Assembly (NCBI GenBank): GCA_964590645.1
Contig: CAZPYJ010000010.1
Span: forward strand, 52,329 to 116,328
Direction: 5' to 3'
Origin: JAGNHN01 sp964590645
GTDB taxonomy: Bacteria; Bacteroidota; Bacteroidia; Bacteroidales; JAGNHN01
DNA: 64,000 nt
Shown: piece after piece, positions 1-11,460 of the stretch
Numbering within the stretch: the first letter of the stretch is position 1
How the letters are laid out: the number at the start of each line of letters is the position of its first letter
Made by a program: the position numbers and the translations under genes
Notes under the pieces: generated by a model
Seen by the model: only the letters and a program-made list of their open reading frames with translations
The model's database searches: none
Told to the model about the DNA's origin: nothing

Positions 1-171
1 ACTACCTACACACACAAAATCGATATCCTTCGACAACCGACCCATCAGCTGATCTCTGACAAAACCACCTACCACATAAACAGGAAATCCCATCTCATTT
101 GCCTTGACAGATATAAGGCGAAAAATGGGATCCTCTATATAATCCAGTGTATGTATGACTGATTCATTCAC
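1..171 (-). CDS. CCA tRNA nucleotidyltransferase / poly(A) polymerase, N-terminal 57 codons (runs off window)
   Basis: The minus strand reads in frame from a GTG at 171 to the window edge without a stop. The product shows the class II nucleotidyltransferase head: a short helix, then VYVVGGFVRDQLMGR and a KDIDFV segment whose two Asp form the metal site. This family adds CCA to tRNA 3' ends or poly(A) tails in the cytoplasm. An in-frame TAA lies at 181-183, so GTG (or a rarer ATT just upstream) must be the start. The catalytic centre and tail are outside the window, so CCA-adding and poly(A) activity cannot be told apart. The gene is divergent from the dehydrogenase at 291. Confidence 0.85.
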   Translation of the reverse strand, partial: MNESVIHTLDYIEDPIFRLISVKANEMGFPVYVVGGFVRDQLMGRLSKDIDFVCVGS

Positions 172-250
172 AATGCAAAATTAACAATTACCCGGCACGG
201 CATTCTCTTACTTATCTTTCAATTTATTATACGGGTCTGGACTAGATTTG

Positions 251-258
251 TACTTTTG
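251..258 (+). promoter_or_regulatory. Bacteroidota -7 promoter element for the dehydrogenase operon
   Basis: TACTTTTG matches the TAnnTTTG consensus and lies 32 bp before the ATG at 291. No clear -33 TTG is seen at the usual 19-21 bp distance. It sits in the 119-bp divergent intergenic region. Confidence 0.55.
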
Positions 259-290
259 AACCTTAATCCCACAAGGAAAAAACACACATT

Positions 291-1481
291 ATGGTAAAGA
301 GGACTATCGTAGCGATGCCTGGAGACGGCATTGGAAAAACCGTTTTGGAAGAAACCATCCGCGTTTTGGATGCAGCCGGTTTTGAAGCCGACTATGTGGA
401 GGGTGATATAGGCTGGGAGTTTTGGTGCAATGAAGGCAATCCCTTGCCAGAGCGTACCCTAAATTTATTGGAGGAGCATAAGATCGGGCTCTTTGGTGCG
501 ATCACCTCAAAACCCAAGGATGATGCAGCCGCCGAACTGGATCCCACGCTCAGGGATAAGGGATTAGTATATTCCTCCCCTATTGTGGGATTGCGTCAGC
601 ATTTCAACCTGGACATTTGCCTTCGTCCCTGCAAAACATATAAAGGCAATCCGCTGAATTTCATCCGGCGGGGCAAAGATGGCGACATTGAAGAGCCAGA
701 GGTTGACGTGGCCATATTCCGCCAGAATACGGAAGGCCTTTACGGAGGGGTGGAATGGAGCGATCCTCCAGTCCAGGTGTATGATGCACTGTTGACCCAT
801 CCCAGGTTCAAGAAGAATTTCGGAGAGGTGCCCAAGGAAGAGCTGAGCATTTCCACCCGGATTTTTACACGCAAAGCCACAGGACGGATTCTCAGGGCAG
901 CATTTCATCACGCGAAAAAGTACGGCTATAAATCCGTCACCGTATGTGAGAAACCCAATGTGATCAGGGAAACCAGCGGAATGATGTTCAAAATGGCCAA
1001 GGAAATCCAAAAGTCCGAATTTCCTGAAATAGAGCTTTGGAATACCAATATCGACGCCCAGATGATGTGGCTCACCAAAAATCCGGAAGATTACGGGGTT
1101 ATCGTGGCCGGGAATATGTTTGGCGACATCGTGTCTGACGGCTTTGCCGGCCTTATTGGCGGCCTGGGATTTGCCTGCAGTGCCAATATGGGGGAAGAAG
1201 TAGCCGTATTTGAGCCTACCCACGGTTCTGCCCCGAAGTATGCGGATTATGATGTCCCCATCGTCAATCCCATCGCAATGATCGCCTCTGCCTGTATGAT
1301 GCTCGATTTTATCAATGAGAAACCCCTGGCCGATCGGATCCGGGATGCAGTCGCTTCCGTGATTGAGGAGGGAAAGGTAAAAACCTACGATATGATGAAA
1401 ATGCCGGGCCGTCCGGATGTGATCCAAAAAGGGGCTGCCAGTACACAGCAAATGGCCGACGCCATTATTGAAAAACTCTAA
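291..1481 (+). CDS. isocitrate/isopropylmalate dehydrogenase family protein (NAD-type beta-decarboxylating dehydrogenase)
   Basis: 396 aa. The family oxidatively decarboxylates a malate-type substrate (isocitrate, 3-isopropylmalate, homoisocitrate or tartrate) with NAD(P) and Mg. Visible marks are MPGDGIGK at the N-terminus, FRQNTEGLYGG, the KPNVIRETSGMM segment, the metal-binding GNMFGDIVSDGFAGLIGGLG block and EPTHGSAPKYA near residue 310. The substrate loop SSPIVGLRQHFNLDICLRP has the LR..F.L..CLRP form, closer to isocitrate or homoisocitrate enzymes than to typical LeuB. It is followed after 11 bp by an HD-like gene and then by a LeuC-LeuD-type hydro-lyase, an enzyme that would make its substrate by isomerisation. 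No leuA, leuB or citrate synthase lies nearby, so the substrate is unresolved. Confidence 0.85.
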   Translation: MVKRTIVAMPGDGIGKTVLEETIRVLDAAGFEADYVEGDIGWEFWCNEGNPLPERTLNLLEEHKIGLFGAITSKPKDDAAAELDPTLRDKGLVYSSPIVGLRQHFNLDICLRPCKTYKGNPLNFIRRGKDGDIEEPEVDVAIFRQNTEGLYGGVEWSDPPVQVYDALLTHPRFKKNFGEVPKEELSISTRIFTRKATGRILRAAFHHAKKYGYKSVTVCEKPNVIRETSGMMFKMAKEIQKSEFPEIELWNTNIDAQMMWLTKNPEDYGVIVAGNMFGDIVSDGFAGLIGGLGFACSANMGEEVAVFEPTHGSAPKYADYDVPIVNPIAMIASACMMLDFINEKPLADRIRDAVASVIEEGKVKTYDMMKMPGRPDVIQKGAASTQQMADAIIEKL

Positions 1482-1492
1482 TAAAACTTGCG

Positions 1493-2050
1493 ATGCATAT
1501 ACATCCTGATGTCTATCAATTGTGGCCTGAACTGGATTGGATCCGGGACGAAGGCCTGCGGCAGAAAACCGCCCGTACCTGGGAAATGGCGCTCGAAAAG
1601 AGCGTCTTATCTCCCGAAGATCTGAGAAGCATTCCCTTCACACTCTTATGTGGCCCCGATCTAAAGGTGAGCTTTATGGACCATAAGAGGGCCGTGGTGC
1701 ATATTGCACGGGATGCCGGGGAAAAGATGAATGCTTTTTTCAAAGATGAACTTCCCGTCAATATGGATATCCTCATTTCCGGTGCCATCCTGGCAGATGT
1801 GGGCAAACTCCTGGAATACGTCCTTGACGACCAAGGAAAAGCAGTGCAGGGAACCTATGGGAAGTACCTGCGCCATCCCTTCTCCGGAGTCAGCCTGGCC
1901 GAAGCCTGCGGCGTCCCCCCTGAGGTTTGTCATATCATTGCAGCCCACGCCGGGGAAGGGAATATGATCAAGCGATCCACGGAAGCCTATGTCGTCCATC
2001 ACGCTGACTTTATGACTTTTTTACCATTTAAAGAAAGACTCACCATTTAA
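1493..2050 (+). CDS. HD-superfamily-like protein between dehydrogenase and hydro-lyase
   Basis: 185 aa, no signal peptide or membrane segment. The pattern is that of a small HD phosphohydrolase fold: a His in FMDHKRAVVHIAR (H64), the segment GAILADVGKLLEY (residues 98-110), then HIIAAHAGEG and VVHHADF (about 164-171). In the second motif the usual His of the HD doublet is Ala (A101-D102), so a metal ligand is missing and hydrolase activity is doubtful. It lies 11 bp after the dehydrogenase and 9 bp before the hydro-lyase, so it is probably co-transcribed. Its role there is unknown; a nucleotide-binding or regulatory role is only a guess. Confidence 0.6.
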   Translation: MHIHPDVYQLWPELDWIRDEGLRQKTARTWEMALEKSVLSPEDLRSIPFTLLCGPDLKVSFMDHKRAVVHIARDAGEKMNAFFKDELPVNMDILISGAILADVGKLLEYVLDDQGKAVQGTYGKYLRHPFSGVSLAEACGVPPEVCHIIAAHAGEGNMIKRSTEAYVVHHADFMTFLPFKERLTI

Positions 2051-2059
2051 ACCCGCCTT

Positions 2060-3862
2060 ATGAATCTCATTGAAAAGATCATTGCTGCACACAGCAAACA
2101 GGAAATGGTACACCCGGGCGAGATCGTTGATGTACTGATCGACACCAGGGTGGCAAGGGATTTCGGCGGTGCGAATGTGGTGAAAAACCTGCTTGACAAC
2201 GGTCTGGAACTGAACGATCCTGCCCGCACTTTCTTCACCTTCGATTGCAATCCTACCGGCTCAGACCAGAAATATGCTGCCAATCAGCATTTCTGCAGGA
2301 TGTATGCCCGCGAGAAAGGCATCAGGGTCTATGATATCGATGCCGGCATCGGGACGCACCTTGCCATCGACAATGGGTTGGTATGGCCGGGGAGCACCTT
2401 CGTTTCTACCGACAGCCACGCCAATATTATGGGGGCCATCGGTGCCTTCGGTCAGGGGATGGGAGACCAGGACATTGCAGCCACCTGGGCCCGGGGTTCG
2501 GTCTGGTTTAAGGTTCCTCAATCAGTTAAACTCATTCTGGATGGTGAACGCCCAAAAGGACTGAGCGCCAAGGATATTACACTTAATCTCCTGCGTCACT
2601 TCGGGGCCAATAAGCTCTTGGGATATAGTGTGGAAATGCACGGCACTTTAGTGGACAGCTTAAGCCTTGATGAACGCATCACTATTGCTTCGATGGCTAC
2701 TGAGATGGGTGCCATCATTCTTTTATTCCCTCCAAACAGGGCCATTCTTCAGGAACTGAACACGCTCACCGGAAAGCATTTTGAAATGATCCTCCCGGAT
2801 GAGGATGCGAAATATGATGCGGTTTTCTCCCTGGATGCTTCTACTTTCAAGCTGATGGTAGCTATGCCGGGACATCCTCACGACGATGTGGCATTGGAAG
2901 ATGTTTCAGGGAAGAAGATTGATTCGGCTTTCATCGGCAGCTGTACCAACGGCAGGCTTGAGGACCTGAGAATAGCTGCTGAAATCCTGAAGGGACGCAA
3001 AGTGGCACCTGGAGTCGTGCTGAAGATTGTACCCGCCACAGACACGATATGGCAGCAGGCATTGGATGAAGGACTGATCCGGATTTTCAAGGATGCCGGC
3101 GCCTTGGTCTCCAATGCGGGCTGCGCCGGATGTGCGGCCGGACAAGTTGGCCAGAACGGACCGGAAGAGGTCACTATCAGCACGGGCAACCGGAATTTTT
3201 CCGGAAAGCAGGGCAAAGGCTACGTCTATCTGGCCTCCCCTGCAACAACAGCAGCCAGTGCCGTAGCAGGGATGATAGTCTCTGCCGACAGTATTCCGGC
3301 GGAACCGGCAAACTTCTTTCCATTGGGAAAATACGAATCGGATAGCAAAAAACCGAAGTATGCCCGGCAAGCCCCTTTGAAAGCGGAAGGAAGGGTTTGG
3401 GTGATCCGCAAAGACGACATTGATACGGATATGATCTTCCATAATCGATATCTAACCATAACCGACATTGCAGAGATGGGCAAATACACTTTCGACAATC
3501 TCATTGGGTATGAAGATTTTGCAAGTAAAGCTAAACCCGGGGACATAGTGATTACCGGTAAGAATTTCGGAGCAGGCAGTTCCCGCCAACAGGCGGTGGA
3601 CTGTTTCAAGTCTATGGGGATAAGCTGTATCCTGGCAGAATCCTTTGGTGCCATTTATGAACGAAATGCCATCAATGCTGCCTTTCCTATCCTGAGCTAT
3701 GATCCGAGCCTCATTTCAGCACTTGACATTCAGGAGGGGGATGTGGTTCGGGTTGATTTTTCCTTGGGAGAAATCTCCAATACCCGCAATGGAGAAAAAG
3801 GGAAGATAGAAGCATTTAATGATGTTCAGAAGGAGATCTACCTTCGGGGTGGCTTGCTTTAA
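2060..3862 (+). CDS. fused LeuC-LeuD-type aconitase-family hydro-lyase (aconitase / homoaconitase / isopropylmalate isomerase)
   Basis: 600 aa. The large-subunit part (about 1-430) carries the [4Fe-4S] ligands: C295 in GSCTNGRLEDLR and C355/C358 in NAGCAGCAAGQ, followed by STGNRNFSGKQGKGY. The small-subunit (swivel) part begins near 450 with DDIDTDMIFHNRYL and has GKNFGAGSSRQQAVDCF. In LeuC/LeuD and archaeal homoaconitase these are two chains; here they are one polypeptide, shorter than standard AcnA. The SCTNGR motif places it with LeuC/homoaconitase rather than AcnA (SCTNSS). It would isomerise the substrate of the dehydrogenase encoded first in the operon. Whether this is citrate, isopropylmalate or homocitrate cannot be decided here. 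Confidence 0.8.
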   Translation: MNLIEKIIAAHSKQEMVHPGEIVDVLIDTRVARDFGGANVVKNLLDNGLELNDPARTFFTFDCNPTGSDQKYAANQHFCRMYAREKGIRVYDIDAGIGTHLAIDNGLVWPGSTFVSTDSHANIMGAIGAFGQGMGDQDIAATWARGSVWFKVPQSVKLILDGERPKGLSAKDITLNLLRHFGANKLLGYSVEMHGTLVDSLSLDERITIASMATEMGAIILLFPPNRAILQELNTLTGKHFEMILPDEDAKYDAVFSLDASTFKLMVAMPGHPHDDVALEDVSGKKIDSAFIGSCTNGRLEDLRIAAEILKGRKVAPGVVLKIVPATDTIWQQALDEGLIRIFKDAGALVSNAGCAGCAAGQVGQNGPEEVTISTGNRNFSGKQGKGYVYLASPATTAASAVAGMIVSADSIPAEPANFFPLGKYESDSKKPKYARQAPLKAEGRVWVIRKDDIDTDMIFHNRYLTITDIAEMGKYTFDNLIGYEDFASKAKPGDIVITGKNFGAGSSRQQAVDCFKSMGISCILAESFGAIYERNAINAAFPILSYDPSLISALDIQEGDVVRVDFSLGEISNTRNGEKGKIEAFNDVQKEIYLRGGLL

Positions 3863-3906
3863 ACTTTGTAGAGAAACCCATTAAGCAGGATAATTCATTC
3901 TAATAG

Positions 3907-3942
3907 AAAAGGGGCTGAATCCTTATGGAGTCAGCCCCTTTT
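3907..3942. terminator. bidirectional intrinsic terminator
   Basis: A 12-bp perfect inverted repeat (aaaaggggctga / tcagcccctttt, arms 3907-3918 and 3931-3942) has an A-run on the left and a T-run on the right. It lies between two convergent genes and can end both transcripts. Confidence 0.85.
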
Positions 3943-3964
3943 GTTTGGGTTATGAATTGAGCCA

Positions 3965-6900
3965 CTAATTCATCTTAACCAACTTTCCGCTCACGCTGGA
4001 AGCACGGCTTCCGTCATCAAAGCGGAGGGTGTAGTGATAGGTTCCGGGAACCAGCTGGCTTCCGTCCACAGTGAACTGATGTACGCCGGCTTCCTGAGTC
4101 TTCGAGGACATACGGGCTACTACGGCACCATAAACGTTGAAGACTTCCAGTACTACCTCTCCCCTTTCGGGAAGGACATACTCGATCACGCTCTCCTGTG
4201 TAAATGGATTAGGATAGGTGCTAACCTGAACATTGGCCCCTCCATTAAGCATTCGCGGCATAGCCAGGCGGGCTTCTTTGATCACATTGGCATCCGGATC
4301 GGAAACCTCCAACACATTCCCCAGATGGAAGACACTTTCCGCATTGCGGGCCGGGCTGGCCACAATTTCAAAGAGCATACTCCCGGCCTGGGCATAGGGT
4401 GCATCCAGACTGAACCAGGCGATGTTCAGCATCTTGCCTTCCTGCTTGAACACCAATTCGCCTCCCAATGCTGGATTGAGCACGACATCGTGGATTGTCC
4501 AGCCGGCAGGTACGCTTAACTGGAGCGAAGTAGCACCCAGGATGGCCGGATCTACAATGGAAACAGGAATGCGTGCTTCAGCACCGGGTGCAAACTGGAT
4601 TTCACCCTCGCTTGTAAGACTACCTTGCGGGCTTACTTTCACATAGGGGATGTGGCTGCCATTGACATCACCGGAAACCAGAGCCAGGTACTGACGTGTA
4701 TAAAGCACATCCGAGCTAAAGAGGATGGTATCCCGCTCCATTACCCAATCAGGGATCACAAAGGTGTTGATCAGGCCGGCGAAACGCTGTGCAATGAGGA
4801 AAGCATCCGTAGCTGTAGGACCGAATTGCGCATTGACATCACCTACAATCAGACGCAGACCCCTCAGTGTATCCAACTCAACGAAATGCCGGGTCACAGC
4901 CAGAGCGTCGGTGGCATTTACACCACCCCAGGCCCATACCTGATCAGAGTAACCTCCTACGGTATAGGTACCCGGAGCCAATCCGCTGATGCAGAACAGC
5001 CCGTTATTGGCGGTATAAATCGTATCCACCGTATTGCTGTCCAAATTTTGCAGGATGATGGCAAAATCCGGTAAGGCTGTCTTCGGATCATTGTCATACA
5101 CCACCGAACCACTGAAGGAATTGCCGCTTGGCAATACATTCAGGAAGAAGGAATCGGAGTTGGAACATCCGTTTCCATCCACAACGGTGAGGGTGAACAT
5201 CGTCGGCTCAATCGGAGTGGATGTCGGATTCAGGATCGTAGGATCATCGAGAGTCAAGGCCGGGGTCCAGGTGTACTGGAGGGTCGGCGGTCCACTGACC
5301 ATTGCATCGAAGGTGTAGGAATTACACAGATAGATGGTGGTATCCAAACCGGCATCTACGATAGGCCCGACAGAGATCTCAAAGGTGCAGCTATTGACAC
5401 AAGCGAAAGCATCGGTGTAGGTATAGGTAATCAAATGTACGCCACCCCCGGCGATAGCTGGATTGAACATCCCGTTATTCACCCCTGCTCCGGAGAAAAC
5501 ACCCCCGGTTGGACTGACACCGCCCAGCTGGAAGGCCGGATCATCGGCGCAAACACTGAAGTCTTGAGGACACTCTACCACAGGCAGGTCGTTGACTGTC
5601 ACCGTGAAGGTGCAGCTGCTTGAACAGCCGTTGGCATCCGTATAGTTGTAAGTGATCAGATTGGAGCCAAGCTGTGCCTGGGCGGGATCAAAGACGCCTG
5701 CAGTCACGCCACTTCCTGAATAGACACCACCCATTGGCAGGCCACCTGCCAGGGTGAACGGATCGGCATCCACGCAAACGGCTGTATCCATCGGACAGGA
5801 AACCTGCGGCAAAGCAAACACTTCAATAGTGAAGGTGCAGGAATTTCCACACTGATTGTTATCCGCATAGCTGTAGGTAATGGTATGCACACCAACACCT
5901 GCATATGCCGGGTCGAAATATCCACCCTGCATAATGCCAGAACCGCTGTATGTTCCTCCGGCGGGCATAGCGCCATCGAGGAGGAAGGAAGTGGCATCGA
6001 CGCATACTGCGGTATCCGCAGGACAAGTCAATACCGGCAGTGCATTGACAGTAATGTCAAAGGTGCAGCTGTTCACGCATCCAAATGCATCGGTGTAGGT
6101 GTATGTGATGGTATGTGTACCAACACCTGCTACCGCAGGATCGAAGATACCACCGCTCACTCCGGTTCCGGAATACATCCCTCCTGAAGGTGAGGCACCT
6201 GTCAGGGTCATAGGATTGGCATCCACGCACATTTCCATATCCAAGGGACATTCTACTGCAGGAAGGTCTTTCACCATAATGGTGAAGTCACAACTATTCG
6301 AACATCCGTTTTGGTCGGCATAGGTATAGGTGAGGGTATAAACACCCACTCCTACCGTAGCCGGACTGAAGCTATAGACCCCACCATTGTTTGTTACGCC
6401 TGTTCCGGCATAGGTACCGCCGGCAGGCATTCCTCCGAGAAGTTCAAAGTCAGGATCATCCACACAAACCGTATCATCGAGCTGACAAACAACCACAACA
6501 GCTGTATCCACGGTGATCTCAAAGTCACAGCTATTGCTGCAGCCATTGCCATCAGTATAGGTGTAGGTTATGGTGTGTAGTCCGATGCCTGCGCTCAGGG
6601 GGTCAAACTGACCGGCATTCACTCCGGTTCCTGAATAAACCCCTCCGGCAGGCAGGCCGCCAAGGATATCCACGGAATTTCCATCTACGCAAACCGACAT
6701 ATCCTGCGGACAAGTCATTACCGGAACAGTATCCACGGTAATGTCGAAGGTACAGACGCTTTCGCAATTGTCTCCATTGGTATAGGTGTAGGTAATAGTA
6801 TGTACCCCCGGGCCTGCGGTGGCCGGAGAGAACATTCCTGCAGTCACTGCGGTTCCTGAGTACACTCCCCCTGATGGACTGGCTCCACTGAGGAGGAAGT

Positions 6901-7914
6901 CGGCATCATTGGCACAAACAGCGGTATCTACAGGGCAGATTACAGGTGTGGTATCATTCACGGTAATGGTGAATTGACAATTGTTGGAGCATCCTACTGA
7001 GTTTGTAAAGGATACCGTAATGGTATGTACGCCCAGTCCTGCAACAGCCGGATTAAACTTACCAAGAGAAACGCCTGGGCCGCTGTAGGTAGAACCTACG
7101 GGCATCGCACCTGTCAGGGTAAATACTGCATCATTAATGCAGACCTCCATATTGGGCGGGCATAGCATTTCGGGTACCGGCTTCACGGTAATATTAAAGG
7201 TGCAGGAATTGCTGCATCCGTTTCCGTCCGTGAAGGTATAGGTAATGGTGTGTGTACCTGTTCCTGCCGAATTAGGATTAAACTGGCCACCACTCACTCC
7301 AGTACCGCTGAAGGTTCCACCGGCTGGTGATGCATTCAATGCAAATGGTGCCTCATCCTTGCAAACACTGAAGTCAGCCGGGCAATCCATTACCGGAACG
7401 GTATCGACAAAAATGGTGCTGGTGCAGGTATGGGTACAGCAATAATCTTCTGTGTAGGTGTAAGTAATGATATGCGCACCTGGTCCAGCTACCGCCGGGT
7501 CGAAGATATTGTTGCTTACACCTGTACCACTGTAAGTACCACCAGCCGGGCTAGCTCCAGAAAGTGCAAAGGCGGGTTCATTAGCACAAACGTTGGTATC
7601 CGGTGGACAAGTCACCATCAGTGTATCATATACTTCCACTAGCTGGGTACAGCTATCAACATTTCCACAATCATCGGTTACATAGAATGTGCGGTTAAAG
7701 GCATAATTACCAGCGCAGGAGTAGAAGATAACATTGTCGGAATAGGTAACGCTCACTGACCCACAATTATCAGAAGCCACCGGTAATCCCAGGCTTGTGG
7801 TGGATGTATCGGCATTCACGCAGTTGATGGAGGTATCTGGGGGGCAGAAGGTGATGCTCGGGGCAGTCTGGTCGCTACCCGAATTGGAATAGGTCTGGCC
7901 AGTGAGCTCATTGC
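3965..7914 (-). CDS. giant secreted Ig-like repeat protein with T9SS tail, C-terminal part (5' side ends in scaffold gap)
   Basis: About 1,316 readable residues after the gap. In order: one HYR-like module, ten Ig-like modules of about 75 aa each built on the pattern CPxDxxVC...SPxGGxYSGTGV...G.HTITYTYTDxNGC..SC.F.ITV, a PKD-like module, a Cna-B/dockerin-like segment (GDVNA...TDAFLIAQRFAGL, then GDVNGS) and a C-terminal T9SS sorting domain (STYPNPFTQESVIEYVLP ... GTYHYTLRFDDG). Two Cys per module suggest a disulfide in each. It is exported to the cell surface or medium. The upstream coding part is at 8015-11093: the frame differs by one across 100 N, but HYR modules occur on both sides, so one gene is most likely. 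No enzymatic domain is visible; adhesion is an inference. Confidence 0.85.
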
Positions 7915-8014
7915 NNNNNNNNNNNNNNNNNNNNNNNNNNNNNNNNNNNNNNNNNNNNNNNNNNNNNNNNNNNNNNNNNNNNNNNNNNNNNNNNNNNNNN
8001 NNNNNNNNNNNNNN
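7915..8014. other. scaffold gap (100 N) inside the giant repeat gene
   Basis: Exactly 100 N, the usual placeholder for a gap of unknown length. It falls among HYR modules; near-identical repeats probably broke the assembly. The true length and module number are unknown. Confidence 0.95.
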
Positions 8015-11000
8015 CGGCATAGCAGGCGTCCGTGCCTGTGGTGCCGGCATAAGGTGTTCCCGTCAGGCTTGGGGCTTCCGTATCTCCACCCGTGTATACA
8101 ACAACCGCATTGCTGGCAAAATTACTACACTCATCCTCTACTGTATAGGTATAGGTCGCTGTCCAGCTGCAGTCATCACCAGTAGTATCGCTACTGATCA
8201 ATGTGGCGGTAACTGTACCGCAATTGTCGGTATACAATGCTGCGATCGATGCCTCTGAAGGAGCACTCGTGGCATTGGCATAACATACATTCCCGCTCGC
8301 ACCACCTGGAAGAGAACCAACCAGAGTCGGAGCAATCGTGTCCACTACAGTTATCGTCTGATCACAGCTGTCCACATTGCCGCAGATATCTTCGGTATAG
8401 AAACGTCGTGTAATAACATAATAATCATCACAAACACCAGGCAATGTATCATCAACCCAGGTCACTGCAACAACTCCACCACAGTTGTCACTCACTACCG
8501 GAGCGCCTGTGAAGCTGGTATCGGCCAGCTGATTGCACAGTATCGTTACATCGGGCGGGCAAGTGATTGCAGGAGGTATTGTATCTACCACTGTGATCGT
8601 TTGGTCGCAGCTATCCACATTCCCACACACATCCTCAGCATAGAAGCGGCGCAGAATTGTGTAGTAATTGTCGCAAACGCCCGTTGTGGTATCATCCACC
8701 CAGCTCACGGAGATGGTAAAGCTGCAATTGTCTGAAACGACAGGCCCACCTGTAAAGCTGGTATCTGCCGTCTCATTACAAAGGATGGTCACATCACTTG
8801 GACAGGTGATGGCAGGAGCTGCAACATCCACCGTCACCGCTGCACTTCCGCTCAGGCCCGTAGAAACGCATCCGTTGGCGTCCGCTACGCTGTCGAGGGT
8901 GTAGGTGCGGCTAATGGGCGGAGTTATGTCTATGCCCGTACCACTCACATAATTATTGATGGTGGTGTCGCCCGTACCGGTGTCAATGACCACCGTATAG
9001 GGAGACAGGCCCCCGGTGATATTGACAAAGAGCTGTGCGGTTGCACCCAGACAAATACAAGTATCGCCGCTGATCACCGAGGCAGAAGGGTTCTCATTGA
9101 TCACCACATCCACCGTATTGCTCATATCTGCAGTGCATCCACCAAGGATGTGGGTGGCAACGACAGAATAGGTTCCGGAATCGGTATGCAAACCAAAAGT
9201 GGTATCCCCTACCGCGGGTCCCACGATGGAATCACCCACTTTGATGGTATCATTCCGGTAGAGCTGATAATATACTAATGTGTCGGCAGCACTTAATAAT
9301 ATCTCCACGCCTATGCCTCCGGCGCAGTAATCTCCGCCCCCGGTGACCGCATAAGCAGTCGGGACGACACATTCCCCAACCTGATAATCACTAAAGGAAG
9401 TGAGCCCGGTGGCCTGGGTAGTCAGGGCTGTTCGCGTGCCAGTAGTAGTAGCACTCCATACAGGAGCATTGTATTTATTGATAAGGAAGGCATTTGGATC
9501 AGCACCGCCATCTATATCTCCTACCACATAACTAAAGGTCACATCATAATCGTCAAAAGTCATTCCGGCATTGGTCAGCGACCAGAAACGATTGACGCTC
9601 TTAAGAGGATTGATCCCGGATGTGCCAATGGCAGGATGATCTCCGGCAGTGGTGCTTCCGGTGAGTTCACCTGCGACTGTAATATTGCTCATATCCACAT
9701 CGGCCGGAGTATAGTCATTGGTATCGCCTATGAAGAAAGTACGACTGAGGCTTGCGGAGACGGGCATCTCCCACAACAAATTCCCGTTGACATACTTGCT
9801 GGCGTCATACCCATCCGCTGCGGCATCTGTCCCCATTTTCAAGGTATTGGTCAGGGTATGAATTTTCCCATCGACAAAAACCAGGGAGTCGGCAATGAAG
9901 GCATTCGTTCTCAAATTGATCCCACTGGCATTATCGAGGGCGATCCTGTTGAAGTTGGTTTCCAGACCCATAATATCCTGGATGCTGTCGCCGTCAAAAG
10001 TGATTCGGCCGGTGCCGGCATTGAAAGTGCCTGCCTGGCGGTCAAAATTCCCGCCCAGGGTATGCAAAAACGCTCCGGCAGTAAATGCGCTGGTACCGGA
10101 CATTGCAAAGTTGCCTCCGATATCCAGGCCCGTGGCTGCCGTTGCGCTGGCAGATCCACTGAGGGTAAAATCTCCATCAATGCGTGAAACGCCTGTCATT
10201 GTTTTTGCACCGCTATTGCTCAGAACAAGATTAAAATATCCCGTTCCGCCCGTTGGATTGTACACAGCCTGTGCCCCTCCACCGTAATCTACTGTAGTAT
10301 TGCAAAAGGCACTATCGGAATTCACGTAGAAGCCGTGATAGACACTTCCTGTAACCGTAATGGGAGTGGCACCCTGAAAGATTAGTGTCCCGTCCTGATC
10401 TCCGTTGGTCATAAAGAACTCAGATTTGACATTCGCCCTGGTGATGTCTCCACCGGAAGCATTCAATCTGAGGGTGCCTCCGATTGTCATAACACCGGAA
10501 TTCAAAAAGAAGCGAGAGGTATATTGCGCACCCAGGTTACCATAACCGAAAATGGTGACATTCCCTGTTACCACAAGGCTGTTAATGCTTGAAACAAGAG
10601 TATTAAACCAAACTGACCCGGTAACGACAGCCAGTGAGCTCCCCACTTGCATAGTGGCACATTGAAGAGCACCATCACCACTAATGGTAACCGTACGGTT
10701 AGCAGAAACATTCTGAAAGTTCACCTGGTTGGTAACCGTAAGCTGTTGTCCGGCGTTGACGACCAATTGGCCATTGTTCCCTGCAAAGGTGAGGTTAGCA
10801 CAGGTAGCAGAGGCTGTCACCGTAACTGTATGGCTCCCATTGATCACAACATTATCCGTTGCGACAGGCGGAGTGCCACCTACCCAGGTTGCCCCCGCGT
10901 TCCAGTCGCCACTCCCTGCAGAGCTTATCTGGGCGGACGCTGTCGTCCAGGCGGCAAAAAGCAAGACCAGCAGAATTGAAAAAAACCTCCCTCCGGAAAC

Positions 11001-11093
11001 ACCGGACAAGAGGTTCAAATGGATTGAATTCAAAGAGGAATGGAACAAGTTTGTGCGTTCCGTTTTTTCCCGACAATCGTAATTTGTCTTCAT
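8015..11093 (-). CDS. giant secreted surface protein, N-terminal part (3' side ends in scaffold gap)
   Basis: About 1,026 residues before the gap. An N-terminal signal sequence with a long n-region (hydrophobic core FFSILLVLLFAAW, then ASAQ) is followed by GDWNAGATWVGG and a long Gly/Thr/Asn-rich beta-solenoid-like region with many short hydrophobic repeats (about 60-400), as in G8 or autotransporter-adhesin heads. A region of about 150 aa with an SFSDYQVGE segment comes next, then two HYR modules of about 81 aa (CPSDVTILCN / CPPDVTILCN ... VSDNC ... CGNVDSCDQTITVVDT) whose DNA is nearly identical around 8360 and 8603. It continues across the gap into 3965-7914. It is the start of a probable secreted adhesin or surface-layer protein; no catalytic motif is seen. 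Confidence 0.8.
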
Positions 11094-11432
11094 AACAATC
11101 AGCTTTTAGCGGTATGTTTATTCTTACATAGAAAAATTTCCAAAGCATAATTGCTTCCCGACTATTCAGGAAGCATTATATACACCAAGTTTAGCTGGCT
11201 TCTGCCATCTTACTCAAGCGAATAATTTCAATTAATTCAGGCTCTGTAGTGCGTTCGAGTTGTCTGCTGCTGTTGTGATAGCACTTCGGCAGCTTTACAA
11301 GATTAGGCAATATTATAACAAAACGCAAGATAAATATGAATTTATGCGGCTTAATAACATTTCATTAACGATCTGCTCCTGTTGGCCTGCGATTCCTATT
11401 CCTTTATTGCGGTCGCTGCGCGGAGATTCCCT

Positions 11433-11440
11433 TACTTTTG
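11433..11440 (+). promoter_or_regulatory. -7 promoter element of ltaE
   Basis: TACTTTTG (TAnnTTTG consensus) lies 20 bp before the ltaE ATG at 11461, identical to the element at 251-258. The rest of the divergent intergenic region 11094-11432 shows no gene. The nearest -33-like TTG (11407-11409) is 23 bp away, slightly far. Confidence 0.6.
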
Positions 11441-11460
11441 TAGACAAAGAAAAGCGCAAG

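Noticed and set aside
564..1451. 295-codon minus-strand open frame within the dehydrogenase gene
   Set aside because: Antisense shadow of a well-supported gene; composition is not protein-like.
291..3862. leucine biosynthesis operon (leuBCD)
   Set aside because: No leuA, the hydro-lyase is a fused chain, and the dehydrogenase loop looks more isocitrate-like; the label would be too specific.
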